Below are positions 49,458-57,821 of a stretch of DNA of 64,000 bases, in pieces (position 1 is the first letter of the stretch; every line of letters begins with the position of its first letter). This DNA is from Streptoverticillium olivoreticuli subsp. olivoreticuli. GTDB lineage: Bacteria > Actinomycetota > Actinomycetes > Streptomycetales > Streptomycetaceae. Location of the stretch: positions 2,813,501-2,877,500 of the forward strand of contig NZ_CP031455.1 of NCBI RefSeq assembly GCF_003391135.1. Reading direction: 5' to 3'. Position numbers and translations under genes: made by a program. The notes beneath the pieces are model-generated. The model did not search any database, had not been told where the DNA came from, and worked only from the letters and a program-made list of their open reading frames with translations.

Positions 49458-50614
49458 CGGTTCGCCGCCTTCACCACGTCGGCCAGCGCGAGCCGCCACA
49501 CCGCCCGCGGGTCCGTCCCGGCGACCAGTCCGGCCGTGACGCCCTCCAGGAAAGTGCACACTGTCGCCGCCCGGGTGATGAGCCTTCCCGCGTGTTCGGG
49601 CAGAAGCAGGTCGGGTGGGCAGGTCAAGTAGGTGCTGAGGATGTTGGTGGTGTCCATCAGCCACAGCACCACCAGGTGCCTCAGCCACTCGGCGCGCTCG
49701 TCCGGCCCGAGGTCGGCCGTGAGCGCGTCGGCGAACCCCTCGATCCCGGCCGCCGTCGCCTCCGCCGTCACCAGGTCCGGCGAAGAGGCGAGCAGGCCGA
49801 GCACGGTCCGGGAGATCAGCTTGGCCGGGTCGGTCTGGGACCGCCCTCGGCCCAGGCCCGGGTCGAGGAAGACCGGCCGCCCGTCGGCGCCTTCGGGGAA
49901 GACGACGTGGTCCGGCTTGAGGTCGCCGTGGACCACTGGCCGGTGCCCGGTCACCGGAGCGGGCCGAAGCCGCCGCAGACGGAGGACCACCGTGCCCAGC
50001 ACCTCGCCCACCTGACCGGCTTTGCAGAGGTAAGTGGGGCCGCTGATGCCGTTGAACTTGCGGTCGAAGGTCGAGCCGATGCCCCGTTCGACGATGGCCG
50101 CTTCATCGACGGCCCGGGCGACGGCGGGCCTCTGGAGCCCTGCCAGCTCGACCACCGCCCGGGTCATCAACTCACCTGCCTGGTGCGGGCCCTTGGCCAA
50201 CAGGTCGGCCAGCGTCGGCCCGGCCACCGGCTCGGTGAACAACACGCCGCCATGGAGACCCGCCACCGGACATGCCCGCGCTCCGGCCTCCTGAAGAATG
50301 GCCAGACCCCTGGCCTCCCGCTCCAGCAAGGCCCCCGGCGAGCCCTGATAGGCAGCCTGGGCTGCCCGGACCTGGGCCCAGTCACCGGCCGTGCCCCGCA
50401 GCACCGACACCAGCGACAGGCCCAGCAGCGAGACCTTCGCGTACAGCGGGCGGCCGTCCACGCTCAGTCGGCGGACGTAGGCGGTCACGCTCGGCGTGTG
50501 CTGGCCGAACCGCACGGGGGCACCCGACCACAGCTCGGCAGCGGCCTGCTTGATCTTCCCGTCCGCGTACGCGAAGACCTCGGCGGCTGTCACGGTGCTC
50601 GAACCGGCGGCCAT
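49454..50614 (-). CDS. APH-family phosphotransferase-like protein
   Basis: A 386-residue protein of the aminoglycoside-phosphotransferase/choline-kinase fold. The catalytic loop VVHGDLKPDHVVF has H, D and K in place but His where the metal-binding Asn usually lies, and the next motif is VFLDPGLG, retaining the Asp. A nucleotide-site lysine fits PLYAKVSLL. It could phosphorylate a small molecule. ATG 50614 has AGGAGG six bases upstream. The stop overlaps the start of the fused dehydrogenase/kinase, so they form an operon, divergent from the HTH-TPR regulator. Confidence 0.82.
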   Translation of the reverse strand: MAAGSSTVTAAEVFAYADGKIKQAAAELWSGAPVRFGQHTPSVTAYVRRLSVDGRPLYAKVSLLGLSLVSVLRGTAGDWAQVRAAQAAYQGSPGALLEREARGLAILQEAGARACPVAGLHGGVLFTEPVAGPTLADLLAKGPHQAGELMTRAVVELAGLQRPAVARAVDEAAIVERGIGSTFDRKFNGISGPTYLCKAGQVGEVLGTVVLRLRRLRPAPVTGHRPVVHGDLKPDHVVFPEGADGRPVFLDPGLGRGRSQTDPAKLISRTVLGLLASSPDLVTAEATAAGIEGFADALTADLGPDERAEWLRHLVVLWLMDTTNILSTYLTCPPDLLLPEHAGRLITRAATVCTFLEGVTAGLVAGTDPRAVWRLALADVVKAANR

Positions 50615-50948
50615 CACCAGCCTCCTGTCGGCGTGAGCACCACGGCGCTGGCGCCCAAAGCCCCGATCCAGCCAAGCGGGGGCCTCAGCCAGCCGCTGCG
50701 GGCCGTCCTGCCGCCGGTCGTACGGCATGTGTACGTCACCGTCGTCACCTTCCTCGTCCCAGTGATCGGGGGCAGCGGGCCGCCGACGTGGCGAGGCGAC
50801 GAGGGTGGACGCAGACGGCCCACTGCCGATTCAGCCGCCCACGCAGGTCGGGCGGTGAGCTTCAGTGAACGGCCATACGCAGAAGGCGAGGAGGGGCCAG
50901 GATGTAGGGCAGCTGTAGGCCCACGTAGGCCAGGGAGGCGACAGCACG
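50615..50948. other. Divergent promoter region
   Basis: About 330 bp between the APH-like gene and the HTH-TPR regulator. It holds no gene I can support. The regulator-proximal end carries three phased GTAGG repeats (listed separately). The rest shows no hairpin. Confidence 0.5.
50904..50929 (+). promoter_or_regulatory. Three phased GTAGG repeats upstream of the HTH-TPR regulator
   Basis: GTAGG occurs at 50904, 50915 and 50925, that is 11 and 10 bp apart, about one helical turn each, 20-45 bp before the GTG start. The spacing suits binding of a protein on one DNA face, perhaps the regulator itself. Confidence 0.4.
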
Positions 50949-52265
50949 GTGCCGACCAAGCAGGAACTCGCCGAACTCATTCGCAACGCGTGCGAGAAGC
51001 GTGGGTGGGGCCCGACCAAACTCGCCAGGGAAGTCAGCATCGCGGCTGGACGGCCGCCGGAGACGATCGAGCGGCAGTACGCCCGCCGCTGGATGAACGG
51101 CGAACGATCACCCACCTACTGGCTGCCGTACGTCGTCAAAGTCCTGGGCCTGGGAAGCGACCGGGAGACCCGATCCTCCGGTTCCGAAGCGGAGGTCACC
51201 GATACCGTGGCCTCAGTCATCCAGCTGGGGAGGAGCGACGTGGACCGCCGAAACTTCCTCACCGCCACGAGCGGTTACGCCCTCAGTGCCCTCGCGCTGC
51301 CCGACCTCGACAGCATCACCCGCCGCACCAAAACGGCCCCGGCCGGAGCGGTACGCGTCGGCGCCGGAGAGGTCGCTGCCGTCAAACAGATGGTCAAGGC
51401 CCTCGGCGACTCAGCTGCCGAACTCGGCGGCGGACACGCCCGCCACCTCGCGGTGCGCTACCTGACCGACGACGTCGCACCCTGGCTCAACGGCAAGTAC
51501 ACCGAAGCCACCGGCCACGAACTGTTCGCCGCCACCTCTCAGCTCGTCCACCTCGCCGGCTGGATGGCTCAGGACGAGGGAAACGACCCCGAACACCAGG
51601 GCCGGGCCCAGCAGTACTACGCGCACGCCTACCGACTCGCCGCCGAGGCCCACGACCCCGAATTGTCCGCCACCGCCCTGCGCGGCCTGGCCGTCCAGGC
51701 CACCGACCTCGGCTTCCGTGCCGAAGCCGTCCAGCTCGGCGAAGCCTGCGTGCGCTACGGCAAGGGCCTCGACAACCCCCGGGCCGTCGCCTACTACGAA
51801 GCCACCCTCGCCAACGCCGCCGCCCAGGACGACGACCGCAAGCTGGCCACCCGCCACCTCGCCCTCTCCGAGACCGCGATCAGCCGGTCCGGAGCCGCAG
51901 CCGGCGAGTCGTGGGCCGCCCACTACTCGCCCGGCCGGTGGGCCCACGAATCGGGCATGATCCTCGCCCGCCTCGGCGACCTCGACGCCGCCGAAGAACA
52001 CCTCCGCCTCGCCCTCGACATCCACGGCCTCGACCGGCGCCGGACCCGCGCGATTGTCCTCGCCGACCTGGGCGGTGTGCGGCTCCGCCAAGGTGACGTG
52101 GACGGTGCCCTTGCCGCATGGCACGAGTTCGTCGAGTGCGCGGACGGTGTCCGCTCGGTGAAGGTGCACACGGCCGCCGAAGATATGCGAACCCGGCTGA
52201 ACCGATTCAGGGACATCCCCGAGACAGAGCAGCTACGACGGAAAGCCGCCCGGCTCCTCGCCTAG
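50949..52265 (+). CDS. HTH and TPR-repeat transcriptional regulator
   Basis: A 438-residue protein. Residues 1-70 form an XRE-like HTH (QELAELIRNACEKRGWGPTK ... YARRWMNGERSPTYWLPYV), then a linker with a Tat-like RRNFLTATSGYALSALA stretch common in this family, then from about 160 a set of TPR-like helical repeats (YYAHAYRLAAEAHDPELSAT, AAEEHLRLALDIHG). This architecture is widespread in Streptomyces and is thought to sense a peptide or small ligand. GTG 50949 has GGGAGG upstream. It is divergent from the kinase/dehydrogenase operon and is its likely regulator. Confidence 0.85.
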   Translation: MPTKQELAELIRNACEKRGWGPTKLAREVSIAAGRPPETIERQYARRWMNGERSPTYWLPYVVKVLGLGSDRETRSSGSEAEVTDTVASVIQLGRSDVDRRNFLTATSGYALSALALPDLDSITRRTKTAPAGAVRVGAGEVAAVKQMVKALGDSAAELGGGHARHLAVRYLTDDVAPWLNGKYTEATGHELFAATSQLVHLAGWMAQDEGNDPEHQGRAQQYYAHAYRLAAEAHDPELSATALRGLAVQATDLGFRAEAVQLGEACVRYGKGLDNPRAVAYYEATLANAAAQDDDRKLATRHLALSETAISRSGAAAGESWAAHYSPGRWAHESGMILARLGDLDAAEEHLRLALDIHGLDRRRTRAIVLADLGGVRLRQGDVDGALAAWHEFVECADGVRSVKVHTAAEDMRTRLNRFRDIPETEQLRRKAARLLA

Positions 52266-52453
52266 CGGCACCGGGGAACAGGACCGAAAACACGTGGCGG
52301 GACGTCAGTGCACGATGAGGTTGCGGTACTCGATCACGCGTCGGCTTCGACACCGAGGTCGGCAAACAGGTTCCGCGTACGACGTACGGGCCCGCGCAGA
52401 GAACCTCGCCAACGCCCGGCCGACCACCGTCGCCGCCTGAGAGCATCGAGCGC

Positions 52454-52759
52454 ATGGGCAAGCACAGCCGACCCGGACCGCCGAACCAACCCTCCCGTGC
52501 CATCGCGCGCTTCGACGCCGACGACCCGCTCTCGCCGTACGAACGACGACGACACACGCCGCTGGACCAGTACCGCCGCCACCGACCGCTCCACGGCGGT
52601 GCCGTCCACGTCCGACCGGACGAACCACGGGTCTTGGAGGAATGGGACGGCTTCACCTACGTGCCCGTCGGCACTGCCTCCGACCTGACGGCGGCACGGA
52701 AGTGGGCGAATGAGCTCTACCGGTCACCGGGTGACGCGAGCCAGGGAAAGTTGCGGTGA
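52454..52759 (+). CDS. Small hydrophilic protein coupled to peptide deformylase
   Basis: A 101-residue protein, basic at the N-terminus, with IARFDADDPLSPYERRRHTP and EPRVLEEWDGFTYVPVGTAS and a C-terminal helix (LTAARKWANELYRS). There are no membrane or secretion signals and no known fold. Its stop overlaps the GTG of the deformylase gene (GTGA), so the two are translated together. I recognise no function. The preceding 52266-52453 may hold a short remnant (YDVRARAENLANARPTTVAA before a stop at 52440). Confidence 0.65.
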   Translation: MGKHSRPGPPNQPSRAIARFDADDPLSPYERRRHTPLDQYRRHRPLHGGAVHVRPDEPRVLEEWDGFTYVPVGTASDLTAARKWANELYRSPGDASQGKLR

Positions 52760-53328
52760 TCGAGGTGCAACCCAGCCAGCGCATGCGGGACCTCGGTGTC
52801 GTCCAGCGCGGCGTCGACATTCTCGCCGAGCCCGCGGGCGCCTTCGAGCTACCCGCCGAGAAGGGCGCCGCCGAGCAGGTCATCAAGCGGCTGGCCGACG
52901 CCATGGACCGCATCGCCCAGGCCCATGATTTCAGCGGCAAGGGCATGGGGCTCGCGGCCCCGCAGATCGGCATCGCCCGCGCGGCCGCGACCGTACGGCC
53001 CGCCGAAGCCGGATCGGAGCCGATCGTGCTCCTCAACCCGCGCATCACCGCGACCTCCGAAGGGATGGACGAACAGTACGAGGGGTGTCTCAGCTTCTTC
53101 GACGTCCGTGGCATGGTCCCTCGCCCCCTGCGGATCGCCGTGGAGGCCACTGCCCTGGACGGCACCACCCGGATCATGGTGTACGAGCGCGGCCTGGCCC
53201 GGCTGATCCACCACGAGATCGACCACCTCGACGGGCTCCTCTACACCGCCCGGATGCGGCCCGGAGTCGAGCCGATCCCGGTCGGGGAATACCGGCAGAC
53301 CGGCCGTGCGTGGGCGTACGAGTCGTAG
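52756..53328 (+). CDS. def: Peptide deformylase
   Basis: A 190-residue peptide deformylase with all three motifs: GMGLAAPQIG (motif 1), EGCLSF with the metal-ligand Cys (motif 2), and HHEIDHLDG with the two metal His and the catalytic Glu (motif 3). It removes the formyl group from nascent proteins. It differs from a canonical housekeeping Def in a longer N-terminus, and streptomycetes have several copies, so it may be an accessory one. GTG 52756 overlaps the upstream stop. Confidence 0.93.
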   Translation: MIEVQPSQRMRDLGVVQRGVDILAEPAGAFELPAEKGAAEQVIKRLADAMDRIAQAHDFSGKGMGLAAPQIGIARAAATVRPAEAGSEPIVLLNPRITATSEGMDEQYEGCLSFFDVRGMVPRPLRIAVEATALDGTTRIMVYERGLARLIHHEIDHLDGLLYTARMRPGVEPIPVGEYRQTGRAWAYES

Positions 53329-53368
53329 GAGTCGACCGCTGATCGCATGCGCCGCCGACTGGGCCGGA

Positions 53369-53587
53369 TCAACCGAAGCGCTCGTCCTTGACGTTGCGTA
53401 TGAAGTCGCCCCAGGCGCCGGTGGGGACGAACAGGGTGGGGCCGTCGGGTGCCTTGCTGTCGCGGAGGGGTATCAGGTCGGGCAAGCCGTCGGCGACCTG
53501 TACGCAGTCGCTCTGGTGCCCGCTGTAGGTGCTCTTGCGCCACACGGCGTTGTCAAGATCCAGGGCTCGCCAGTCGGTGTGCCTCAT
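53369..53587 (-). CDS. DUF397 protein, partner of the adjacent XRE regulator
   Basis: A 72-residue DUF397 protein: AVWRKSTYSGHQSDCVQVAD and RDSKAPDGPTLFVPTGAWGD near the end, the family hallmark. DUF397 genes in streptomycetes follow XRE/DUF5753 regulators of the WhiJ type and modulate them. ATG 53587 overlaps the regulator's stop (ATGA), so they are coupled. Confidence 0.92.
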   Translation of the reverse strand: MRHTDWRALDLDNAVWRKSTYSGHQSDCVQVADGLPDLIPLRDSKAPDGPTLFVPTGAWGDFIRNVKDERFG

Positions 53588-54474
53588 TCGAGATCCTTTG
53601 CGACGTACGAGATGAGGTCGCGCGACGATGCCGCGTCGAGCGCCGCCGACGAGAGCTCATCGAACATCCGGCTGTAGGTCATCAGGTCGGTTTTTCGCTC
53701 CAGTTGAATGTTACTCGTGTGGGATTCCGTGTACACCACGTCGAGATCGCTTCGAACGGGGAACTGGAGGATCGCGAACGACCCCATCAACCCGGCATGG
53801 GCGCCGGCCGCGAAAGGCAGGACCTGCAAGGTGATGTGAGGCTCCTCCGACACCCGCAGAAGGTGGTGGAGCTGCTTGGCCATGGTCCGGGCTCCGCCGA
53901 TCACTCGCCGCAGCGCCGCTTCGTCCAGGACCGCCCACAGCTCGAGTGGATCAGCACGGCGGAGGGTGGCGTTCTGTCGGGCCAGCCGAACGTTCACCAA
54001 GGCGTCGAGTGCGTCCGGGGGCGAGTCCGGCTGAAGCGCGCCGGTCACCGCGCGGGTGTACTCCGGCGTTTGGAGCAGGCCAGGGACCAGCACCTCCCGG
54101 AAGTTCCGCATGGAAGTCGCCTCCGCCTCAAGCGCGATGTACGACGCGTACCGCTGCGTGATCACATCGGAGTAGGGCGTCCACCACATCCGCTGCCTGC
54201 CCTCCCCGGCCAGGGTGGCCAAGGCCGCCCGCGTCTCCGGGTCGGCGACCCGGTAGGCGTCCAGCACCGCCTCGACCTCGTCAGGGCGGATGCCGGAGCG
54301 ACCGTTCTCCACCCGGCTCACCTTGGATTGATGCCATCCGAGGAGTCCGGCTGTCTCGTTGACCGTGATCCCCAAACCCTCACGGATCTGGCGTAGTTCG
54401 GCACCGAGCATGCGGCGGCGAACGGTGGGCAGCGCGGGCACTTCGAACCTCCCGGAGCGGCGGCGTGAGTTCAC
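53584..54474 (-). CDS. XRE-family regulator with DUF5753 domain (WhiJ/Scr1-like)
   Basis: A 296-residue regulator. The HTH is at about 20-85 (LGAELRQIREGLGITVNETA ... GWHQSKVSRVENGRSGIRPD) and the rest is the DUF5753 domain (MRNFREVLVPGLLQTPEYTR, LQVLPFAAGAHAGLMGSFAI). WhiJ-type proteins with a DUF397 partner affect development and antibiotic production. The start is uncertain: GTG 54474 gives the usual short N-terminus; ATG 54498 is possible. It is divergent from a conserved small gene at 54725. Confidence 0.88.
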   Translation of the reverse strand: MNSRRRSGRFEVPALPTVRRRMLGAELRQIREGLGITVNETAGLLGWHQSKVSRVENGRSGIRPDEVEAVLDAYRVADPETRAALATLAGEGRQRMWWTPYSDVITQRYASYIALEAEATSMRNFREVLVPGLLQTPEYTRAVTGALQPDSPPDALDALVNVRLARQNATLRRADPLELWAVLDEAALRRVIGGARTMAKQLHHLLRVSEEPHITLQVLPFAAGAHAGLMGSFAILQFPVRSDLDVVYTESHTSNIQLERKTDLMTYSRMFDELSSAALDAASSRDLISYVAKDLE

Positions 54475-54724
54475 AGTGTCCCGCAAAGAGCGACGCATGC
54501 ACTCAACATTCACGCGTTCATATGCACTTCCGCGGATTGCGTTGCCGAGGCGAGCGCGGATGTGCATGCTACGTGGAGTGGCCCGGCCGATGCGTTCAGC
54601 AACCGCGTCAGGGCCAACAGAGAGCACCCGTATGCCCTGCCTCATGCCGAAGGCAGGAACAGCTGACCCCGGCGACCGCTGACACGGCCCCGGGGCATGG
54701 CCAACGCTAAAGAGGAGCGTCGAC

Positions 54725-55162
54725 ATGCGTCACTTTATCTCCCGCTGCTTCGAGCGGGTACGGAAGGTATTCGCGCCCGCAGACGAGACCCCGGACCACC
54801 CCATCAGCGAACCCACCCCGCCGGAGCCGCCCCGTACCGCCCAAGCCCAAAGCAACAGCACCTGCGGCGTCTACATCTGGGCCACCGCCCACGGGATCGA
54901 CATCAAGCCCAGCTCACCCCTCGCCTCCTGCGACTGCTACGGGCATCAACCTCCACCGGAGACAGGGACGTTCGTCATCGACACCCGCACCGACCGCGTC
55001 GGCCAGGTCATGGGCAGCGAAGGTCCATACATCCAGCTCCGCCCGCCGCACGGCGGCAAGGAATGGGAAGCGCGCCCCGACGCCGTGCGGCCCGTCACCC
55101 GTTCCGAGCTGCTCCGTGCCAAGGTGCGGCAGGTCAACGCCGCCGAGCGTTGGGGAAAGTGA
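54725..55162 (+). CDS. Conserved protein of unknown function, divergent partner of the XRE/DUF397 pair
   Basis: A 145-residue protein. The N-terminal 45 residues are basic then Pro-rich. The middle has CGVYIWATAHGIDIKPSSP with three further cysteines nearby (SCDCYG), which could bind metal. The C-terminal half, TFVIDTRTDRVGQVMGSEGP to EWEARPDAVRP, is a small SH3-like beta domain common in streptomycete regulators' neighbours. ATG 54725 has GAGGAG upstream. A broken relative sits at 29704-29876, also next to a regulator-rich region. No function is known. Confidence 0.75.
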   Translation: MRHFISRCFERVRKVFAPADETPDHPISEPTPPEPPRTAQAQSNSTCGVYIWATAHGIDIKPSSPLASCDCYGHQPPPETGTFVIDTRTDRVGQVMGSEGPYIQLRPPHGGKEWEARPDAVRPVTRSELLRAKVRQVNAAERWGK

Positions 55163-55289
55163 GCTCCCGGGCCCAAGAAGGGCGCGCATTCACAAGCGCA
55201 CTCCCCTAAGTGCGCTGACAAGCCGTGGTTCCCGTACGGCGCCGGGTAGAACATGTCCACCCCGAGCGCACTACCCGGTGAGGAACCGC

Positions 55290-56195
55290 ATGCCCAGCAG
55301 TCCGGCGCCCACCCCCCGCCTCCGCGTCAATCCGTGTGCCGCGGAGGCCGCGGCGTTCATCGACCGCTGGGTGCGGCGGACGGGGCTGATGCAGTCGTTC
55401 TCCGCGCAGCGGCGGTTCAGGAAGGCGGGGTGCGCGGCGTTCGCGGCGCGGGTGATGCCGGATGCCGAATGCGGGCGGTTACAGCGGGGGGCGGCGTGGC
55501 TGGTGTGGTTCTTCATCCTCGACGGGCGGCCGGAGGAGTGCGGGACGAGCGGGCAGCCCCCACCGCTGCCCCCGCCGTACGCGTACGCCCTGCTCGACTT
55601 CCTTCCCGTGGACCTCGGTCGCACCCCGCCGCCGCGCACCGCCCTGGAACGGGCCCTGGCCGACGCCTGGCGGATGGTGGCCCCCGCCATGTCACCGGAG
55701 TGGCGGCACAGATTCCGCACGCACTTCGGCGAGTTCATCGACGCGTGGCTCCTCAAGGCGCAGGGCCCGGCCCTGCCGCTCCTCGACCTCGTCGAGTACA
55801 CGAGCGGACATGAACTACCGTCGGGGGCAGGAGAGTTGGAGTCGATCCGAAAGATCACTCGCGCCGCCGTGCTCTCCTTCCCCGGCGAGCGGGAGTTCTC
55901 CGCCGAGTTCCTCGCCTCCCGCGCGGACGCGCTCCGGATCGCGCGCGCCGGCCTCGAGGCGGATCTGGCCCGCCGGGCTCTCCCGACCGGCGCCGTGTCC
56001 TACGCCGCGGCCCTCGCCGCCTGGCTGGACGGTCTGCCCCGGGGTCCGGAGCGCCCGGCGGAGGAGCACAGGATCAGCCTCACCGAGGACATCGCCGGCT
56101 CCCCCGTGGACCTCCTCCGCCCCCGGCGCCCCGCGCCGCCGCCCGTCCCCTCCCCGGGCGGCGGCGCGGGGGCCCTACATGGTGGCCGCGAGTAG
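55290..56195 (+). CDS. Terpene-synthase-like protein without a recognisable metal-binding motif
   Basis: A 301-residue all-helical protein that resembles bacterial class-I terpene synthases in the region around AAAFIDRWVRRTGLM, AAWLVWFFILDG and MSPEWRHRFRTHFGEFIDAW. Where the aspartate-rich DDxxD/E motif should be, it reads LDGRPEE, and no NSE/DTE motif is evident later, so it may be inactive or have another role. Codon 64 (55479-55481) is TTA, so it could need bldA tRNA. ATG 55290 has AGGA upstream. Its end overlaps the convergent ABC gene by 21 bp. The similarity is weak. Confidence 0.55.
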   Translation: MPSSPAPTPRLRVNPCAAEAAAFIDRWVRRTGLMQSFSAQRRFRKAGCAAFAARVMPDAECGRLQRGAAWLVWFFILDGRPEECGTSGQPPPLPPPYAYALLDFLPVDLGRTPPPRTALERALADAWRMVAPAMSPEWRHRFRTHFGEFIDAWLLKAQGPALPLLDLVEYTSGHELPSGAGELESIRKITRAAVLSFPGEREFSAEFLASRADALRIARAGLEADLARRALPTGAVSYAAALAAWLDGLPRGPERPAEEHRISLTEDIAGSPVDLLRPRRPAPPPVPSPGGGAGALHGGRE

Positions 56196-57821
56196 CTCAC
56201 GCGTGTAGTCGGCCTTGGGGTCGTCGAAGACCTCGTCGCGCGGGCCGCTCTCCACCACGGTCCCGGCCCGCATGACGGCGACGCGGTCGCAGAAGTGCCG
56301 TACGACGGCGAGGTCGTGCGACACGAAGAGCAGGGAGAGCCCGAGCTCGTCCCGGAGGTCCATCAGCAGGTTGAGCACCTGGGCCTGCACCGAGACGTCG
56401 AGCGCGGAGACCGGCTCGTCCGCGATGATCAGCCGGGGGCGCAGGGCGAGGGCCCGTGCGATGCCGATGCGCTGGCGCTGGCCGCCGGAGAACTCGTGCG
56501 GGTAGCGGGACAGGTGCGCCGCGTCCAGCCCCACCTGGCCCAGCAGTTCGGCCGCGCGATCGCGGCGGGCGGCAGCGTCGAGCGAGGTGTGCACGCGCAG
56601 GGGCGTGGTGACGATCTCCTCGACGGTGCGGCGGGGGTTGAGCGAGGCGTACGGGTCCTGGAAGACGAGCTGTACGTCGCGGCTCAGTTCGCGGCGGAGC
56701 GCGGTGTCGACGGAGGCCCGGCCGATGTCCCGCCCGTCGAAGCGGACGCTTCCGGCGGTGGGCCGCTGCAGCCCCGCGAGGACGCGGGCGGTGGTGGACT
56801 TCCCGGACCCGGACTCCCCCACGAGCCCGAGGGTCTCCCCTCGCCGCACGCGCAGGCTGACGCCACGGACGGCGGCCACGGGCTCCGCCCTGCGCCCCCA
56901 GAGGCCGCGACGGCCGGGAAACTCGACCGTGAGATCGGCGACCTCGGCCAATACGGCTCCCTCGCCGGAGGCGGGTTCCGTACGCCTGACCACACGGGCC
57001 GGTTCCGGGTCGTCCACCGTGGGCAGCCGGGACCCCGGCACCGTCGCGAGCGTCGGCGCCGCGCCGATCAGGGCGCGGGTGTACGGGTGCGACGCGTCCG
57101 TGAGCAGCTTGCGGGTGGGGCCCGACTCGATGTCCCGCCCGCCCCGCATGACCAGCATGCGGTCGCACATCTCCGCGACGACCCCCACGTCGTGGGTGAT
57201 CAGCAGCACCGCCGTGCCGCTCTCCTTCGCCAGTTCCGACATGAGCGAGAGGACCTGGCGCTGGACGCGCGCGTCCAGCGCAGTCGTCGGCTCGTCCGCG
57301 ATCAACACGTCCGGCGCGTTGATCAGCGCCATGGCGATCATGACGCGCTGCCGCATGCCGCCGGAGAACTGGTGCGGGTAGTCGCGGGCGCGGGCGGGTG
57401 GGATGCCGACCCGGTCGAGCATGGTGGACGCGCGTTCGCGTGCCTCGGCCCGCCCGGTCCCCGCGTGCAGCCGGTACGCCTCCTCCAGCTGCGCCCCCAC
57501 CGTGTGGAAGGGCGACAGCGCGGCCAGCGCGTCCTGGAAGACCATGGCGATCCGCGCGCCGCGCAGCTCGCGCAGGGCGGAGTCGGGCGCGCCGACGATC
57601 TCCGTGCCGCCCACGGTGATGCTGCCGGTCACCGTCGTGCGGGCCGCGTCGTGCAGGCCCATCGCGGCGAGGCCCACCGTGGACTTGCCGGATCCCGACT
57701 CCCCCACCAGACCCAGGACTTCGCCGCGGGCGAGGTCGAAGGACACGTTGTCCACGGCCGTGACCGTGGCGCCCCTGCCGGTGAAGGAGACGGTCAGATC
57801 GCGTACGCCGAGCGCGCTCAT
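56175..57821 (-). CDS. Oligopeptide ABC importer, two ATPase domains in one chain (DppD-DppF fusion)
   Basis: A 548-residue protein with two ABC modules. Each has a Walker A GESGSGKST; signatures are FSGGMRQRV and FSGGQRQRI; Walker B are VLIADEPTTALD and LIIADEPVSALD. The first ends in the HPYTRALIGAAP peptide-importer tail. Fused DppD/F proteins are common in actinobacteria. ATG 57821 overlaps the stop of the permease gene (ATGA). It powers uptake of oligopeptides together with the three upstream genes. Confidence 0.92.
   Translation of the reverse strand: MSALGVRDLTVSFTGRGATVTAVDNVSFDLARGEVLGLVGESGSGKSTVGLAAMGLHDAARTTVTGSITVGGTEIVGAPDSALRELRGARIAMVFQDALAALSPFHTVGAQLEEAYRLHAGTGRAEARERASTMLDRVGIPPARARDYPHQFSGGMRQRVMIAMALINAPDVLIADEPTTALDARVQRQVLSLMSELAKESGTAVLLITHDVGVVAEMCDRMLVMRGGRDIESGPTRKLLTDASHPYTRALIGAAPTLATVPGSRLPTVDDPEPARVVRRTEPASGEGAVLAEVADLTVEFPGRRGLWGRRAEPVAAVRGVSLRVRRGETLGLVGESGSGKSTTARVLAGLQRPTAGSVRFDGRDIGRASVDTALRRELSRDVQLVFQDPYASLNPRRTVEEIVTTPLRVHTSLDAAARRDRAAELLGQVGLDAAHLSRYPHEFSGGQRQRIGIARALALRPRLIIADEPVSALDVSVQAQVLNLLMDLRDELGLSLLFVSHDLAVVRHFCDRVAVMRAGTVVESGPRDEVFDDPKADYTRELLAATM

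Noticed and set aside
52308..52688. Plus-strand frame MHDEVAVLDHAS... as a gene
   Set aside because: It runs out of frame through the well-supported small gene at 52454-52759 and has no RBS. A short coding-like tail ending at 52440 in another frame may be a remnant but is too short to call.
54725..55162. RiPP precursor peptide
   Set aside because: It has cysteines and lies near regulators, but the length (145 residues), the beta-domain C-terminus and the absence of modification enzymes argue against it.
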